DNA from: Clostridium_AW sp040797845
Lineage (GTDB): Bacteria; Bacillota; Clostridia; Clostridiales; Clostridiaceae
Length of the DNA stretch: 64,000 bases
Assembly (NCBI GenBank): GCA_040797845.1
Contig: JBFNFA010000011.1
Coordinates: 66,388-130,387 of the forward strand
Reading direction: 5' to 3'
Both the position numbers and the translations under genes were made by a program. Of the stretch, positions 34,156 to 44,273 are shown one piece after another (positions within the stretch are counted from its first letter, which is position 1; each line of letters opens with the position of its first letter). A model generated the notes under the pieces. It ran no database searches and had not been told where the DNA came from. It worked only from the letters and a program-made list of their open reading frames with translations.

Positions 34156-37100
34156 TTATTTTAATACAATGCAGTCAAATCCTGACCTAGCACTACCTGA
34201 GTTATACACAGTAACGCTTGTAGCACTTTTTACAACTCTTATTTCACCTATATTTCCTTCAGGTGTGCCTCCTGTTGGAGTTATTGAAACTGAGTAATTA
34301 GTATCACCAAAATTATGATTGATTGTTGTTCCGCCTGTGCCACTAAAATTGGAACTAGCTCTAAACAATACAGGTAACATATATGTATGTGTGGGAGTTC
34401 CTTTTATTTCTCCTCCTGAGAAATAAGCAATTCTCAGCCCATTAATATTAGTTGTATTTAAACTCATTCCATCGTCAGCCAAACTAATTGAGGTTTTTCT
34501 TTGATTAGACATTATAGTTGCACCTGAACTATGGTTTATTTCAAAAGCACTTCCAAACTTATCATACATTCCAAAATTATTTTCATTATTAGCAGTTATA
34601 AAGAATTCTTGACTATTATCATATGATCTAAATTGTATAAAACCACCTGTTTTTCTATCTCCACTTAACATACCACTTACATTATCTATAGAACTTTTAG
34701 CTTTAATTATGATTTTTTCCTTATCATCTTCTCCATAAAGCTTTATTATACCTTGATTTAAACTTTCATCTTGGGAAGATATAAATAACTTAGTTTTTTC
34801 TTCTTTATTGTTAAGCTTTATAGTGCCTCCACTATCATTACCTGTAATTTCAACTATCTTTTTACTTTGGTTATTTTTTATTTTCATAACACCCATATCA
34901 TTCAATGAGTGAATGCCTATTTCTATTCTTTCTTTGGCTTTATCTCCATTATATAACTTAAAAAAGCCTCCTGTGTATGTGTAGTCTGGTGCAGAGCCTA
35001 AAAAAGCATTTATATTTCCATTCCAGTCATTAACTAATAGTTTTCCACCTTTAGCAGTATCTTTATATAGGTCTGCTAAGCATATTTTATTATCAGAAAT
35101 ATCATACCTAAACACTCTAAACCTACCGTTCGCATCTACTTCACCATCTGTATTTACTTTAAATATATCATCGCCGCTTTTATTATTTATCCATATGCAA
35201 CCATTATCTATTCTTAACCCATTATCATCTAATACAGAATTTGTGTTCATTACTACAAAGCTTTCAGCATGAACCTTCCCATCCATGTCTAGCCACATTG
35301 TATCTTTCCAGCTAGAGCTATCTTTTCTTTGTATTTTGATTCCTTCTTCTGGATTTAAATATATCCTATTCATTTTGTTTTTACTTAACAATGACAAATC
35401 CATATTATAAGCTTCCATATGACTATCATTAACCATAAAAGTATGATCACCATTAGAATCTCTATTAGTGATTATTAATTGATTAGAAGCTACTATCTTT
35501 CCAACAATTTTTTGTCCTACAATACCTTGTGGAGAAATTGCTAAGTCCACTGTTTTAAATCCATCTGTAGTCATAACTAGCAAATCCGCTACTATTCTCA
35601 GTTGCCTATCTTCATTGTCCCCATCTTTGCACCATATTCCATGCCCATCAATGCTAATCTTTTGATGGGGATTTTGACTTAAAATTTTATTCTTTGCTGC
35701 ATCTAAAGCACTTTCTCTCATTTGGGTTACTAAATCATATCCATAGCTGCCCTTATCCCAATTACCTTTGAAAATATCTATTGTTGTATTTGAATTATTA
35801 AACTTATTTAGCATATTACTTATAAATTTTTCTGCATCATCATGATCATCTTTATTGCTAAAGGTTAAGTTAATTTTTTTGCCATCCCTGTCATATTCTA
35901 TTTTTACTAATTTAACTACAATATCTATGTCTAATTTGGAGTGAAAAATATTAATATAATCTCCTTTTACTAGCTTATTCCAATCATGTTGACATTCTAC
36001 TACATCTAAAAAGTCCACCACATCGGTCTCAAACTCAATGGGAGGTGAACTTATTTTACTTAAAGCATGTCTTCCAGCAAAATATAATTCCTTTACATTA
36101 AAATAATTGGTATTAGCCCAGGTTTGCTGAAAGGTTAACTTCTCTAATTTTTTTAATTGTTCTTCTGTAAAATTATTTTTTTTACTCAAAGAAACTCTTA
36201 CTTGATTTATATCATTATTTTTACTTTTTATTTGATTCTCTTTATTTTCTATCAATACTTTTTGATTTTCAATTTCTTGATCTTTGGCTGATATTTTTAA
36301 AGTTAGATTTAATATATTATTTTGAAACTTAGCTATTTCTTCTCTCTCTTCATCTGTTTCAGCTTTTATATTCAAAAGATTACTAATTTCATTTTCTCCT
36401 ATACCATATAATCTTTCTAATTGCTTTATTAAAACATCTCGCTCTAATTCAAGTAAATCCTTCTCGCTCTCTAACTCATCTTTTTTATTCTCTAGCCCAA
36501 CGGATTCTACTACTAGTTCGTTTAATTCTTCAAGTAAATTATAAAATATAGAGGTATTTTCAGTGAGCTTCTCCTCATATTTATCCAAGGCTTCAATTAA
36601 ATCTTGCGACATATATTTTTTATTTTTAAAATAGCTATAGTCTTCAATATATAATTGTCCTGTGGGATTGTAGCTAGCAATGTTTAGATTGTCCTTCCCA
36701 TATACATATAGTCTTGTTACTATTTCATCTGACTTTTCTATTTTCACTATATTTTTTAAATAATTCTCGTCACTGATATAAAGCCCTTTATTCTTTCTTT
36801 GTTTATCTTCTTCACTGTCCTTGTCATTGTAGATATTAATTTTATTATTTAAGGTATCGAATTCTAACACACATTCATAGGATTTTTGTACATCATTTAA
36901 TAAAAAATCTAGCCAGCTTTTTTTCATACCATCAAATATTCTATATTTCTTATGGAACTGTCCTAATTCCTCATCAGCATATTCAGCCTTATGCTCTACA
37001 GTTCCTAATGTCCAATTCTTTACATACTGAGGTAATATTTCAGTGAATATTCCTTCTCCCGTCTCAATATCATCACTTCTCAATTGCCATGTTGTAGCTA

Positions 37101-37464
37101 CATCTATTTCTATATTTACTTTACTTAAAACATATTCCTCACTATAGCAATGGACATACATAGTTTCCTTATCTTCACCTACTAATTTCACTTTATCTAT
37201 AACAAAGTACTGCTCATTGTTTAACTTGATGGTATACCATCCATTTATCAAATCCCAATTAGGATTTTTAATTTGTTTATACTGAAATTGTATGTAATGA
37301 GGAATATAAAATTCCAACTCATCTGTTTCCCTATATTTCTTAGTTAATTTCACTCCATAGGCTTCATTTAAAAAAGCTATCTCTTCTTCTTTATTGCTTT
37401 TGCATAAAACTAATTCTATTTTTTCACTAAATGTTTTTAATGACTTATCTATATCACCAAACAT
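34156..37464 (-). CDS. Tail-associated protein (Tal / prophage endopeptidase tail family)
   Basis: A 1102-residue tail tip protein. Residues about 1-285 match the Tal/gp18-like hub fold (VKLTKKYRETDELEFYIPHY, KIEKSDEIVTRLYVYGKDNL), a coiled coil spans about 290-435, and the following strands (FDTLNNKINIYN before it, VDFLDVVECQHDWNKLVKGD after it) complete the hub. The middle (about 590-760: IWCKDGDNEDRQLRIVADLL, AISPQGIVGQKIVGKIV) resembles the strand-rich fibre stalk of prophage tail endopeptidases. A glycine-rich beta domain closes it (TTINHNFGDTNYSVSITPTG). Located directly after Dit, the canonical order for siphovirus tails. No clear peptidase active site is visible, so lytic activity is uncertain. 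Confidence 0.83.
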   Translation of the reverse strand: MFGDIDKSLKTFSEKIELVLCKSNKEEEIAFLNEAYGVKLTKKYRETDELEFYIPHYIQFQYKQIKNPNWDLINGWYTIKLNNEQYFVIDKVKLVGEDKETMYVHCYSEEYVLSKVNIEIDVATTWQLRSDDIETGEGIFTEILPQYVKNWTLGTVEHKAEYADEELGQFHKKYRIFDGMKKSWLDFLLNDVQKSYECVLEFDTLNNKINIYNDKDSEEDKQRKNKGLYISDENYLKNIVKIEKSDEIVTRLYVYGKDNLNIASYNPTGQLYIEDYSYFKNKKYMSQDLIEALDKYEEKLTENTSIFYNLLEELNELVVESVGLENKKDELESEKDLLELERDVLIKQLERLYGIGENEISNLLNIKAETDEEREEIAKFQNNILNLTLKISAKDQEIENQKVLIENKENQIKSKNNDINQVRVSLSKKNNFTEEQLKKLEKLTFQQTWANTNYFNVKELYFAGRHALSKISSPPIEFETDVVDFLDVVECQHDWNKLVKGDYINIFHSKLDIDIVVKLVKIEYDRDGKKINLTFSNKDDHDDAEKFISNMLNKFNNSNTTIDIFKGNWDKGSYGYDLVTQMRESALDAAKNKILSQNPHQKISIDGHGIWCKDGDNEDRQLRIVADLLVMTTDGFKTVDLAISPQGIVGQKIVGKIVASNQLIITNRDSNGDHTFMVNDSHMEAYNMDLSLLSKNKMNRIYLNPEEGIKIQRKDSSSWKDTMWLDMDGKVHAESFVVMNTNSVLDDNGLRIDNGCIWINNKSGDDIFKVNTDGEVDANGRFRVFRYDISDNKICLADLYKDTAKGGKLLVNDWNGNINAFLGSAPDYTYTGGFFKLYNGDKAKERIEIGIHSLNDMGVMKIKNNQSKKIVEITGNDSGGTIKLNNKEEKTKLFISSQDESLNQGIIKLYGEDDKEKIIIKAKSSIDNVSGMLSGDRKTGGFIQFRSYDNSQEFFITANNENNFGMYDKFGSAFEINHSSGATIMSNQRKTSISLADDGMSLNTTNINGLRIAYFSGGEIKGTPTHTYMLPVLFRASSNFSGTGGTTINHNFGDTNYSVSITPTGGTPEGNIGEIRVVKSATSVTVYNSGSARSGFDCIVLK

Positions 37465-37485
37465 CTTTACAATATCACCTCGATT

Positions 37486-38274
37486 CTATAACGAAATAGG
37501 ATAACTTGTCCTGATAACAACTTTTACATTGCCCTTTATTTGTATTCTGTTTTTACCTTGAACCAATCTAAACCAATTCTTATTAAAATTATTAAGTCTG
37601 TATATACCGCTTTCTTCTAAACTACTTTTAATTTGTTTTAAATCATTGTTTATATATATTTTTTCACCCTTTTCTAACCCCATAAACTTAAACTCTTCAT
37701 TGTTATTAGTTAAATTTATTATTGAAACCTCAGTATCATCTGTCATTTCCATCATCACTTCAGGATAGTAATAATTTAATACATTAGACATATTCCTTAT
37801 TTCTATTGTGTTACTTGGGTTCTTTGTGTAGTCATATACCTCCATTGCAGTTTTAGTATATGGAAAAGGTCCATTGCATCTAAATTTAATGGTAACATAT
37901 CCTTTTTTATTTCCATTGTCATATCTCTTAGGATCTCCTACAGGCATACAATAGTAAACTACATCTCTGTTATCACCTAAGGTTAATGCTTTATATTGTC
38001 TATCTTTATATAACCATCTATTTATCTTCCACCTTGTATCCATATCCCATTCTAAAAACTCGTCATTACAAAATGTAATTTCTAACTCTAAAGCATTTGA
38101 TTTAACACCAAAAAAATAAGGAGTATCTCTCAAGCCTACTTCCTCTTCTAAAATACTTCTACTGTACCCAAAAGGCATTTCTATCATACCAGAATTTATT
38201 TCAACTACTAATAATCCTAAATCTCTACTATTAATACCGTCATAAACTATATAATCTTCTAAACATGAGGACAT
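37486..38274 (-). CDS. Distal tail protein (Dit, Sipho_tail family)
   Basis: A 262-residue Dit. The N-terminal belt domain has YDGINSRDLGLLVVEINSG and the conserved MPFGYSRSILEEEVGLRDTP and YFFGVKSNALELEITF; the C-terminal beta-sandwich includes YVTIKFRCNGPFPYTKTAM and YYPEVMMEM. Dit forms the hexameric ring between tail tube and Tal in long non-contractile tails, which argues against a contractile (R-type) particle. It lies between the tape measure and Tal genes with ribosome site GGGAGGTGAAG. Confidence 0.9.
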   Translation of the reverse strand: MSSCLEDYIVYDGINSRDLGLLVVEINSGMIEMPFGYSRSILEEEVGLRDTPYFFGVKSNALELEITFCNDEFLEWDMDTRWKINRWLYKDRQYKALTLGDNRDVVYYCMPVGDPKRYDNGNKKGYVTIKFRCNGPFPYTKTAMEVYDYTKNPSNTIEIRNMSNVLNYYYPEVMMEMTDDTEVSIINLTNNNEEFKFMGLEKGEKIYINNDLKQIKSSLEESGIYRLNNFNKNWFRLVQGKNRIQIKGNVKVVIRTSYPISL

Positions 38275-38294
38275 TTAAACTTCACCTCCCGTAA

Positions 38295-38328
38295 AATAGT
38301 GTGCATAGTTTTTTCTACCCACACTATT
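38295..38328 (-). other. Hairpin between tape measure and Dit genes
   Basis: AATAGTGTG / CACACTATT stem with about 16-nt loop, followed by TTTTACGGGAGG on the minus strand. Confidence 0.55.
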
Positions 38329-38339
38329 CTTTAATTATT

Positions 38340-41300
38340 TTAAATATGACCTAACCCCTTCATTTTTTGATATAACTTTTCTATAGCATTGTTGCCAGCT
38401 TGTTCAATTTTAGGTATGATATCACTAGTTGCATTACCTTCTATGTTTATAAGCTTATCTATTTCTATTCCCTTGCTGTATCCTGAATTTGAAGAGTGAT
38501 TCATAGAATCTAATAATGAATAAGGAATAAAATTTGATGCTGTTTGATATACTGTTCTTTTTGTTAATTCATTTATCTGTGATGTATTCAATACTGTTTC
38601 AAAATTGCTTGTACTTCTATAGGGTGCTGCTAACTGACTTTCAGCTATAAACCCACTCCTCATATAAGAACGTTCTTTCAAATATTCTATTATTCCTTCT
38701 CTTGTTTCATCAGTATTCTTTCCTCTTTCTATCCTATGTGCTAATGAATTTGTATCGTTATTTTTGAATTTATCCTCAGCAACACCTACTATTACATCCC
38801 CTATATTAATTCTTATCCTTTTTATCTCCTCTTCTGACATTTTTGAAATATCTATAACTTCATAATCATTTCCATCAAAAGCTTCCTTGGCATTTGTATA
38901 GTCATTAACAGCTCTATCATTAGACATTGCATAAACTTTCTTTTTTCCTTGTGAAATATTAGAGTCGTTGGATTCTGAAATATTATTATTTATTTTTTCT
39001 AATACACCATCTTTTAATAATTCTCTAACCTTTTCTAAATTCTCGATAAGCTCAGTTTTTATTTTATCTCCTAATGCACTTAGCCCTTCTCCCCATTTGT
39101 TTTCATATTCCTCAATGGCTATGTTTAAATCTATTAGGTTTCCTTTTACATCACTTATTAATCCACTATTTATTACTTGTCTAACTTCTCTATATAAATT
39201 ATCCTTTTCTAGACGACCCTCATAATACTTATCTATCTCCTTCATTTCTTCTTCTAATTTTTGTTTCTTATCTTCATATTTTTTATCTTCAGCTTTTTTC
39301 TTTTCATCTACGTCTTTAGAATAATTTTTCTTTAATTCTTCTAATTCTTTTTTCTTTAATTCATTATTTCTTTTATACTTTTCTTCTTCAATCTTTTCGT
39401 CTAAGTCATTTAAATCTTTCAGTAAACCTTCTCTCATAGCTCTACCTTGAATAGTATCTACAAGAGCCAATGAATCATATTTTTGTTGTAATGTGTTTCG
39501 TTCTTTCTGAAGATTTTCTAGCTTTTTATCATATTCATCTTTGCTTATTTCATCTTCAAGCTCTTTAAGTTGTAAGTCAACTATATCGATTAAACCTTGT
39601 TTTTCCTTCTCTAAGTTTTCTAATCTTTTTTTATGCCTTTCATCTTCTAGCTTCATCTCTTCTTGCTTTGATTCTTTTGCTAGCTTTTGTTGTTCTTCAT
39701 AATTTTTTCTTATAATTTCTATAATTTTATCTTCAACAGATTTTACAAAACCTAGAATTTCTTCATTTTGTCTTTTTAAACTTTCAGTGTGATTTAAAAT
39801 ACTTATATTTAAATCTTTAATGTTTTGTTTATATCTATCTGTAGTTTCATTAATCAAGGTCCACTGATCTGAATTCTCTTTTACCGATTTTAATTGGTTT
39901 TCTAAATCTTCTATTACTTTTAAGCGGTAATCTCTTTCCTCTTTTTCTTTGTATATTATCTCATTAATCAATTCCGCTCTAACTTTGTAATTTTCTTTAT
40001 CTGTTATATCTAATATATCTAATTTATATTGGACATCATCTATTTCTTTTTTTATTTTTTCAGCACCAGTATCATGTATCTTTATTTTTATTTCTAACTG
40101 TTGTTTTTTTATATCTTCTTTTAATTTATCTATTTCTTTTATTGATTTTCCGCTATCAACATAAGTTTTGAAAGTTAGGTCTAAATATTTATTCATTTCT
40201 TCTTGTAAATTTTCGACCTGTTTTTTTGCATTTTCTTTAGCTTCCCCTGATAAAGAATTAGCCCAAGATTGTTTAGAACTTAGAATTTGCTGATAGTTTG
40301 TTATCTCTCCCCTGGAGCCAAACTTAACGCCTTGATTACCAAGTGACCCTTTTAACTCTACTCTTTCCTTTAGTTGTTCTTCATTTAGTTGTTTATATAA
40401 AACTTGTTTCTTATTAAGTAGGTTTATTTCCTTTTCTAAGTTATTTATTTTCTCCTGGTTATACACTCTATCATTAATCTGCTGGTAACTTTCTATCTGG
40501 TTCTGAACATCTTGTATAGCATCATTTAATTGTTTATATCTATCAGTTTTTAAATTGATGTCTTCTATTTCTTTTTTTGAATTAGAATTATCAACTATTT
40601 TCGAGTTAGAATTATCAATATCTCCAGAAGAAAAATATGGTACTTTAATTTCTGCTCCAATTTCATCAAAAACCTCTTTAGATTTTTGTAACTGCTCAGT
40701 TAATTCTTGAATTTGACGATAAATATCTTTACCTTCGCCTTCTTTTGCACGACTTGATGCTTTAGTTCCTTTTAGTAAGGTATCTGCCCAATCATCATCA
40801 GGTAATTTCATGGACTCAAAAATATCTCCTTGAATTTTATAATACTTACCCCAAAGATCATTTAAATTCAATACAAGTTCCTGCTCTACAGCAATTTTAG
40901 CTTCTGCCAAATTCTTAGCATTCTGAAGTTCCTCTCTCTGTCCCTTACTTAATGTAATCCCATGTTGTTTTAATCGATCTTCTAATTTATCTATACCACC
41001 TATATTGTTTTGGTAATACTTGTCACTAGCCATTATCATCTTCTTATAGGCATTTTCAGTTTCACTTTTTTGCTCTTGTATTTTTTTATCAATTTCGCCA
41101 TGTAAAGCTTTTTCATCATTTAAATAGTTTAATAGTTCTGGAAATTTCTCTAATAAAGAATTTAATGTAGACTCGCTATATTTACTATTATTACTATACT
41201 CATCTTGTGCTTTGTTTAATTCAGCTAACACATTTTTAGTATCCATAAAGCTCTTAGCTAGCTTTTCGAATGGTTCAGCACTCATAGAATATTGGTTCTC

Positions 41301-42590
41301 TTTTCTAGCATATGTATTCTTTTTAATTTCATCGGTCTCTAGCTTTATTAAATCTCTACTTGTGCCACTATATTTATTTAAAAATAAAGTTAACGTATTT
41401 GCTTGACTTACGATCTCTGATATTTCTTCCATTCTTTTATACTTTGCATCTAATGCTGCATTAACATCTACGTCAATTGTATATTCTCTTTCTTGTCCTG
41501 TAAGTTCGTCCTTTCCCTTAATGGTTCTAGTAATAGTTTTTTCGCCATTTGCTTTTGCTAATTCTAACTCTTCTAGTTCATTTTTTAATCTTTTATATTC
41601 TTCTGCTTTTGCTTCTATATTTTTGTTTTTATCGAAAAACTCTTCTGCCTCTAATATCTTCCTTTTCTTTTTCAATTCAAGTTGTTCTGCTATTAAATCA
41701 TTATTGGCAGCAATTGCCTCATTTTCATCCGAAAAATCAGAAACAGTTTCTGGCATTATATCAGCTATATTTTTTTGAACTTCTATTAACTCTTTTTTTA
41801 ATCGATTCTTTTCTTCTTCCGATTTAGAATTAGTTATATCCATTTTTAATTTATCAGATTGTTTCATCAAATTTTCAACATCAGATATTGATTTAGCTGT
41901 ATCCTTTGTAGATTGAGTTACATTTTTATTAAACTCCTTTAAATGTTTATCTGCATTCATAACCTTATCTATAAATGACGAAAGTAAGCTAATACCAACG
42001 GATATTCCCATGGTAATAGCGGCTTGCATGGCAACTGAAGACGCTGCTACTAATAATTGTTGTGCTTTTAGTTTAAATAGTTGAGTGGTTAGCATTGCAG
42101 TAGACCCACCGAAGGTATGCACCGTATTTATTAATGCTGTAGTTCTACCAATATTTTCACCAATACTTGTATTTATAGATTCAAAATGTTTTTTTGTTGA
42201 CTTTAACATATCATCCATAAATGACGACTTGGAGAATTCACCCATTTTACTTTTTAAATTTGATAAATACTCATTATCCTGACTTGTTGCTCCTTGGCTA
42301 GATTTTACTTTATTAATTTCCACGTTTAATTCTTTAATTTGATTTCTTATATTAGCTATATTTTCACCTAAGTTTGTGGTATCTATATTTAAAGACATGT
42401 ACATTTGATTTTTCAATGCATTTAACTGGCTTTCTATATTAATTATTGCATTACTTATTGAATCATTATCTATTTGTATAACTAATTTATTATTTTGCTG
42501 TAACTGACTTAATAATTTCTGTAATTTAGAGTTTGCTTTACCATATTCCTCAAAGTTAACTTGTAAGCGAATACCTAAATCATCAGCCAT
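38340..42590 (-). CDS. Tail tape measure protein
   Basis: The longest gene of the window (1416 residues). Nearly all of it is helical and charged, with many coiled-coil stretches (KKEIEDINLKTDRYKQL, KEEERDYRLKVIEDLENQL, KRLENLEKEKQGLIDIVDLQ). A hydrophobic segment near 170-205 (QQLLVAASSVAMQAAITMGI) is typical of tape measure proteins. Length predicts a long tail (roughly 0.15 nm per residue by the general rule, about 200 nm; inference). Gene order chaperone, tape measure, Dit, Tal supports the call. No lytic domain is visible. Confidence 0.9.
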   Translation of the reverse strand: MADDLGIRLQVNFEEYGKANSKLQKLLSQLQQNNKLVIQIDNDSISNAIINIESQLNALKNQMYMSLNIDTTNLGENIANIRNQIKELNVEINKVKSSQGATSQDNEYLSNLKSKMGEFSKSSFMDDMLKSTKKHFESINTSIGENIGRTTALINTVHTFGGSTAMLTTQLFKLKAQQLLVAASSVAMQAAITMGISVGISLLSSFIDKVMNADKHLKEFNKNVTQSTKDTAKSISDVENLMKQSDKLKMDITNSKSEEEKNRLKKELIEVQKNIADIMPETVSDFSDENEAIAANNDLIAEQLELKKKRKILEAEEFFDKNKNIEAKAEEYKRLKNELEELELAKANGEKTITRTIKGKDELTGQEREYTIDVDVNAALDAKYKRMEEISEIVSQANTLTLFLNKYSGTSRDLIKLETDEIKKNTYARKENQYSMSAEPFEKLAKSFMDTKNVLAELNKAQDEYSNNSKYSESTLNSLLEKFPELLNYLNDEKALHGEIDKKIQEQKSETENAYKKMIMASDKYYQNNIGGIDKLEDRLKQHGITLSKGQREELQNAKNLAEAKIAVEQELVLNLNDLWGKYYKIQGDIFESMKLPDDDWADTLLKGTKASSRAKEGEGKDIYRQIQELTEQLQKSKEVFDEIGAEIKVPYFSSGDIDNSNSKIVDNSNSKKEIEDINLKTDRYKQLNDAIQDVQNQIESYQQINDRVYNQEKINNLEKEINLLNKKQVLYKQLNEEQLKERVELKGSLGNQGVKFGSRGEITNYQQILSSKQSWANSLSGEAKENAKKQVENLQEEMNKYLDLTFKTYVDSGKSIKEIDKLKEDIKKQQLEIKIKIHDTGAEKIKKEIDDVQYKLDILDITDKENYKVRAELINEIIYKEKEERDYRLKVIEDLENQLKSVKENSDQWTLINETTDRYKQNIKDLNISILNHTESLKRQNEEILGFVKSVEDKIIEIIRKNYEEQQKLAKESKQEEMKLEDERHKKRLENLEKEKQGLIDIVDLQLKELEDEISKDEYDKKLENLQKERNTLQQKYDSLALVDTIQGRAMREGLLKDLNDLDEKIEEEKYKRNNELKKKELEELKKNYSKDVDEKKKAEDKKYEDKKQKLEEEMKEIDKYYEGRLEKDNLYREVRQVINSGLISDVKGNLIDLNIAIEEYENKWGEGLSALGDKIKTELIENLEKVRELLKDGVLEKINNNISESNDSNISQGKKKVYAMSNDRAVNDYTNAKEAFDGNDYEVIDISKMSEEEIKRIRINIGDVIVGVAEDKFKNNDTNSLAHRIERGKNTDETREGIIEYLKERSYMRSGFIAESQLAAPYRSTSNFETVLNTSQINELTKRTVYQTASNFIPYSLLDSMNHSSNSGYSKGIEIDKLINIEGNATSDIIPKIEQAGNNAIEKLYQKMKGLGHI

Positions 42591-42619
42591 TAATCCAACC
42601 TCCTTTAAAAAGAAAATGA

Positions 42620-42640
42620 ACTAGCTGATGATTTGCTAGT
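42620..42640 (-). other. Short hairpin after the chaperone-position gene
   Basis: ACTAGC / GCTAGT stem, followed by TTCATTTTCTTTTT on the minus strand. Confidence 0.45.
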
Positions 42641-42696
42641 CCACTTTGTAAGCTTTATTCTTTAATGTTTCCTTAAAATTCATTTTATAATTCCTC

Positions 42697-43251
42697 TTAT
42701 CTATTGCGGTTTAATTTCAATTCCTCTAATTTTCTTTCTAATTCTTCAATAGTATTTTCTTCTTTTACTTCTGCCTCTTCTTCTCTTTCATCGCCATTTA
42801 CAATAATTTCTTGTATTTCCATAGGTGAATTGCTAAGCATTTTCACATTTTCATACCAATTTAAAAACTCTTGATATATTATTTTTTCAATTTCTAATTT
42901 AGCTTTCATTAATACAGGTGAAGGATCTTTTAAAATTTCACTTATTAATTCTTTATCTCTTTCTTTATTTAAATCTAAATATATATTTGTAATTTCAGAA
43001 AATAATGTTAACAAAACATCCTCATCTGATATAGATGCATCAATAGAAGTATCTTTAACATTTAAATTATTAGTTAACAAATTTAATATTAATTCCTTTT
43101 GTTTCATATTTGGGTTATAAATCTCTATTGGATTTTCAACCACTTGCTTTACTTTTTCAAAATTTTCATAGATAGTTTTTATACTTCCATTCTCCTCATA
43201 AATTAAACATCTTATATTTTCTCTTTTTAATTCACTTAAATTTATGGACAT
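42697..43251 (-). CDS. Probable tail assembly chaperone
   Basis: A 184-residue acidic protein between the major tail protein and the tape measure genes, the usual position of tail assembly chaperones (gpG-like). It is helical and ends in a highly charged coiled-coil tail (EEAEVKEENTIEELERKLEEL). A downstream frameshifted extension (gpGT) is not evident: the gene ends about 105 bp before the tape measure gene with no overlapping frame. Ribosome site AAGGAGGAA. Confidence 0.65.
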   Translation of the reverse strand: MSINLSELKRENIRCLIYEENGSIKTIYENFEKVKQVVENPIEIYNPNMKQKELILNLLTNNLNVKDTSIDASISDEDVLLTLFSEITNIYLDLNKERDKELISEILKDPSPVLMKAKLEIEKIIYQEFLNWYENVKMLSNSPMEIQEIIVNGDEREEEAEVKEENTIEELERKLEELKLNRNR

Positions 43252-43279
43252 GAATAATTCCTCCTTATTTTATAAAAAT

Positions 43280-43306
43280 AAAGGACATGTGTTAAACATA
43301 TCCTTT
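43280..43306 (-). other. Hairpin upstream of the chaperone-position gene
   Basis: AAAGGA-ATGT / ACAT-TCCTTT stem followed by ATTTTTATAAAATAAGGAGG on the minus strand, ending at the ribosome site. Confidence 0.5.
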
Positions 43307-43332
43307 TATTATTTTAATTTTTTATAATATGC

Positions 43333-43382
43333 TATTTTCTTTTACAATAATATAACTAATTATATCATTGTAAAAGAAAATA
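43333..43382 (-). other. Long inverted repeat downstream of the tail tube gene
   Basis: Arms TATTTTCTTTTACAAT and ATTGTAAAAGAAAATA (16 bp perfect) separated by 18 nt. Position suggests a terminator or mRNA-stability element. Confidence 0.6.
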
Positions 43383-43413
43383 ATAGGCAGTTGTAATATT
43401 TAAACCACCTATT
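43382..43413 (-). terminator. Small hairpin directly after the tail tube gene
   Basis: AATAGG / CCTATT arms; it is the first of three hairpins in the 189-bp gap between the tube and chaperone genes. Confidence 0.45.
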
Positions 43414-43440
43414 ATTAATATTTACTTTATAATTTCTTTA

Positions 43441-44211
43441 TTATTCTACAACTGAAATATCAAGTATTCCTTTTTCTCCTGAACTAAATACCCCTTCAAG
43501 TAAATCGAATTGCATGTCTAGCTTAGTAACATTTGCAGCACTCATTGTTAATTGTAGTTCTGATTTTGGCTTAGCATTAGGTACATAGAAATGGAAGAAT
43601 TTATCTATTCCATCTTCATCTCTAACATGAGTATCCCCATAAATTTCATAGCTAGAAGGTTCACAATTTGCTTTTACTTTAAAGCTTTTACCATTTGGCA
43701 TAGTTGTTGGTAGGTAAAAAGCAACAACTTTTGTTCCATCCGGTTGAGATCCACTATTAAAATTAATTGTTTTTAATGTTATTTCATATGTATCAGGATT
43801 CGTAACTTGTCCTTCTACTAATTCTTTTTCATGACTTATTAAATCTCTACCTAATACAAATAATTCTAAAGTTCCATCTTTAGGTGTATCCTTTAATTCA
43901 ACCTTTCCATTCTCGATTGTAAGAACTTCCCTAGTAAGAACGTTTTGGATTCCTTCTTTAAAATCAGAACCTAATAAAATAGGTATCCATTTTAAATCAA
44001 ACACTTCCGCACTTAATTTTAAAGTTCCATCAGTTGATGTAATCCAATTTATTTTCTTAACTCCTTTTTTTGTTGCATAGACCGCATTAGACTTTATATC
44101 AAATGAAGTTTCATTACAATAGTCAGCATATAAAACTGTTTTTGATACACCATCTTTTCCTTTTCTTTTTAGTGTTACATTAGCACTGTCCTTAATACCT
44201 TTAATATCCAT
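43441..44211 (-). CDS. Major tail (tube) protein
   Basis: A 256-residue beta-rich protein (VTLKRKGKDGVSKTVLYADY, FDIKSNAVYATKKGVKKINW, LKLSAEVFDLKWIPILLGSD, FKVKANCEPSSYEIYGDTHV). The pattern of two similar halves and the LKLSAEVFD / LQLTMSAAN strands fits phage tail tube proteins of clostridial siphophages. It lies upstream of the chaperone and tape measure genes, the canonical place. Strong hairpins after the gene may raise its level over downstream genes. Ribosome site GGGAGGAA. Confidence 0.75.
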   Translation of the reverse strand: MDIKGIKDSANVTLKRKGKDGVSKTVLYADYCNETSFDIKSNAVYATKKGVKKINWITSTDGTLKLSAEVFDLKWIPILLGSDFKEGIQNVLTREVLTIENGKVELKDTPKDGTLELFVLGRDLISHEKELVEGQVTNPDTYEITLKTINFNSGSQPDGTKVVAFYLPTTMPNGKSFKVKANCEPSSYEIYGDTHVRDEDGIDKFFHFYVPNAKPKSELQLTMSAANVTKLDMQFDLLEGVFSSGEKGILDISVVE

Positions 44212-44248
44212 TATTAAATTCCTCCCTTATATTTTTTTATAAATAAAA

Positions 44249-44273
44249 CTAAGAATTTTATTTAAATTCTTAG
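44249..44273 (-). terminator. Hairpin overlapping the stop codon of the next upstream gene
   Basis: CTAAGAATT / AATTCTTAG stem followed by TTTTATTTATAAAAAAAT on the minus strand. Confidence 0.5.

Noticed and set aside
41549..41827. Plus-strand frame within the tape measure gene
   Set aside because: Leucine-rich antisense shadow of a lysine/glutamate-rich coiled coil.
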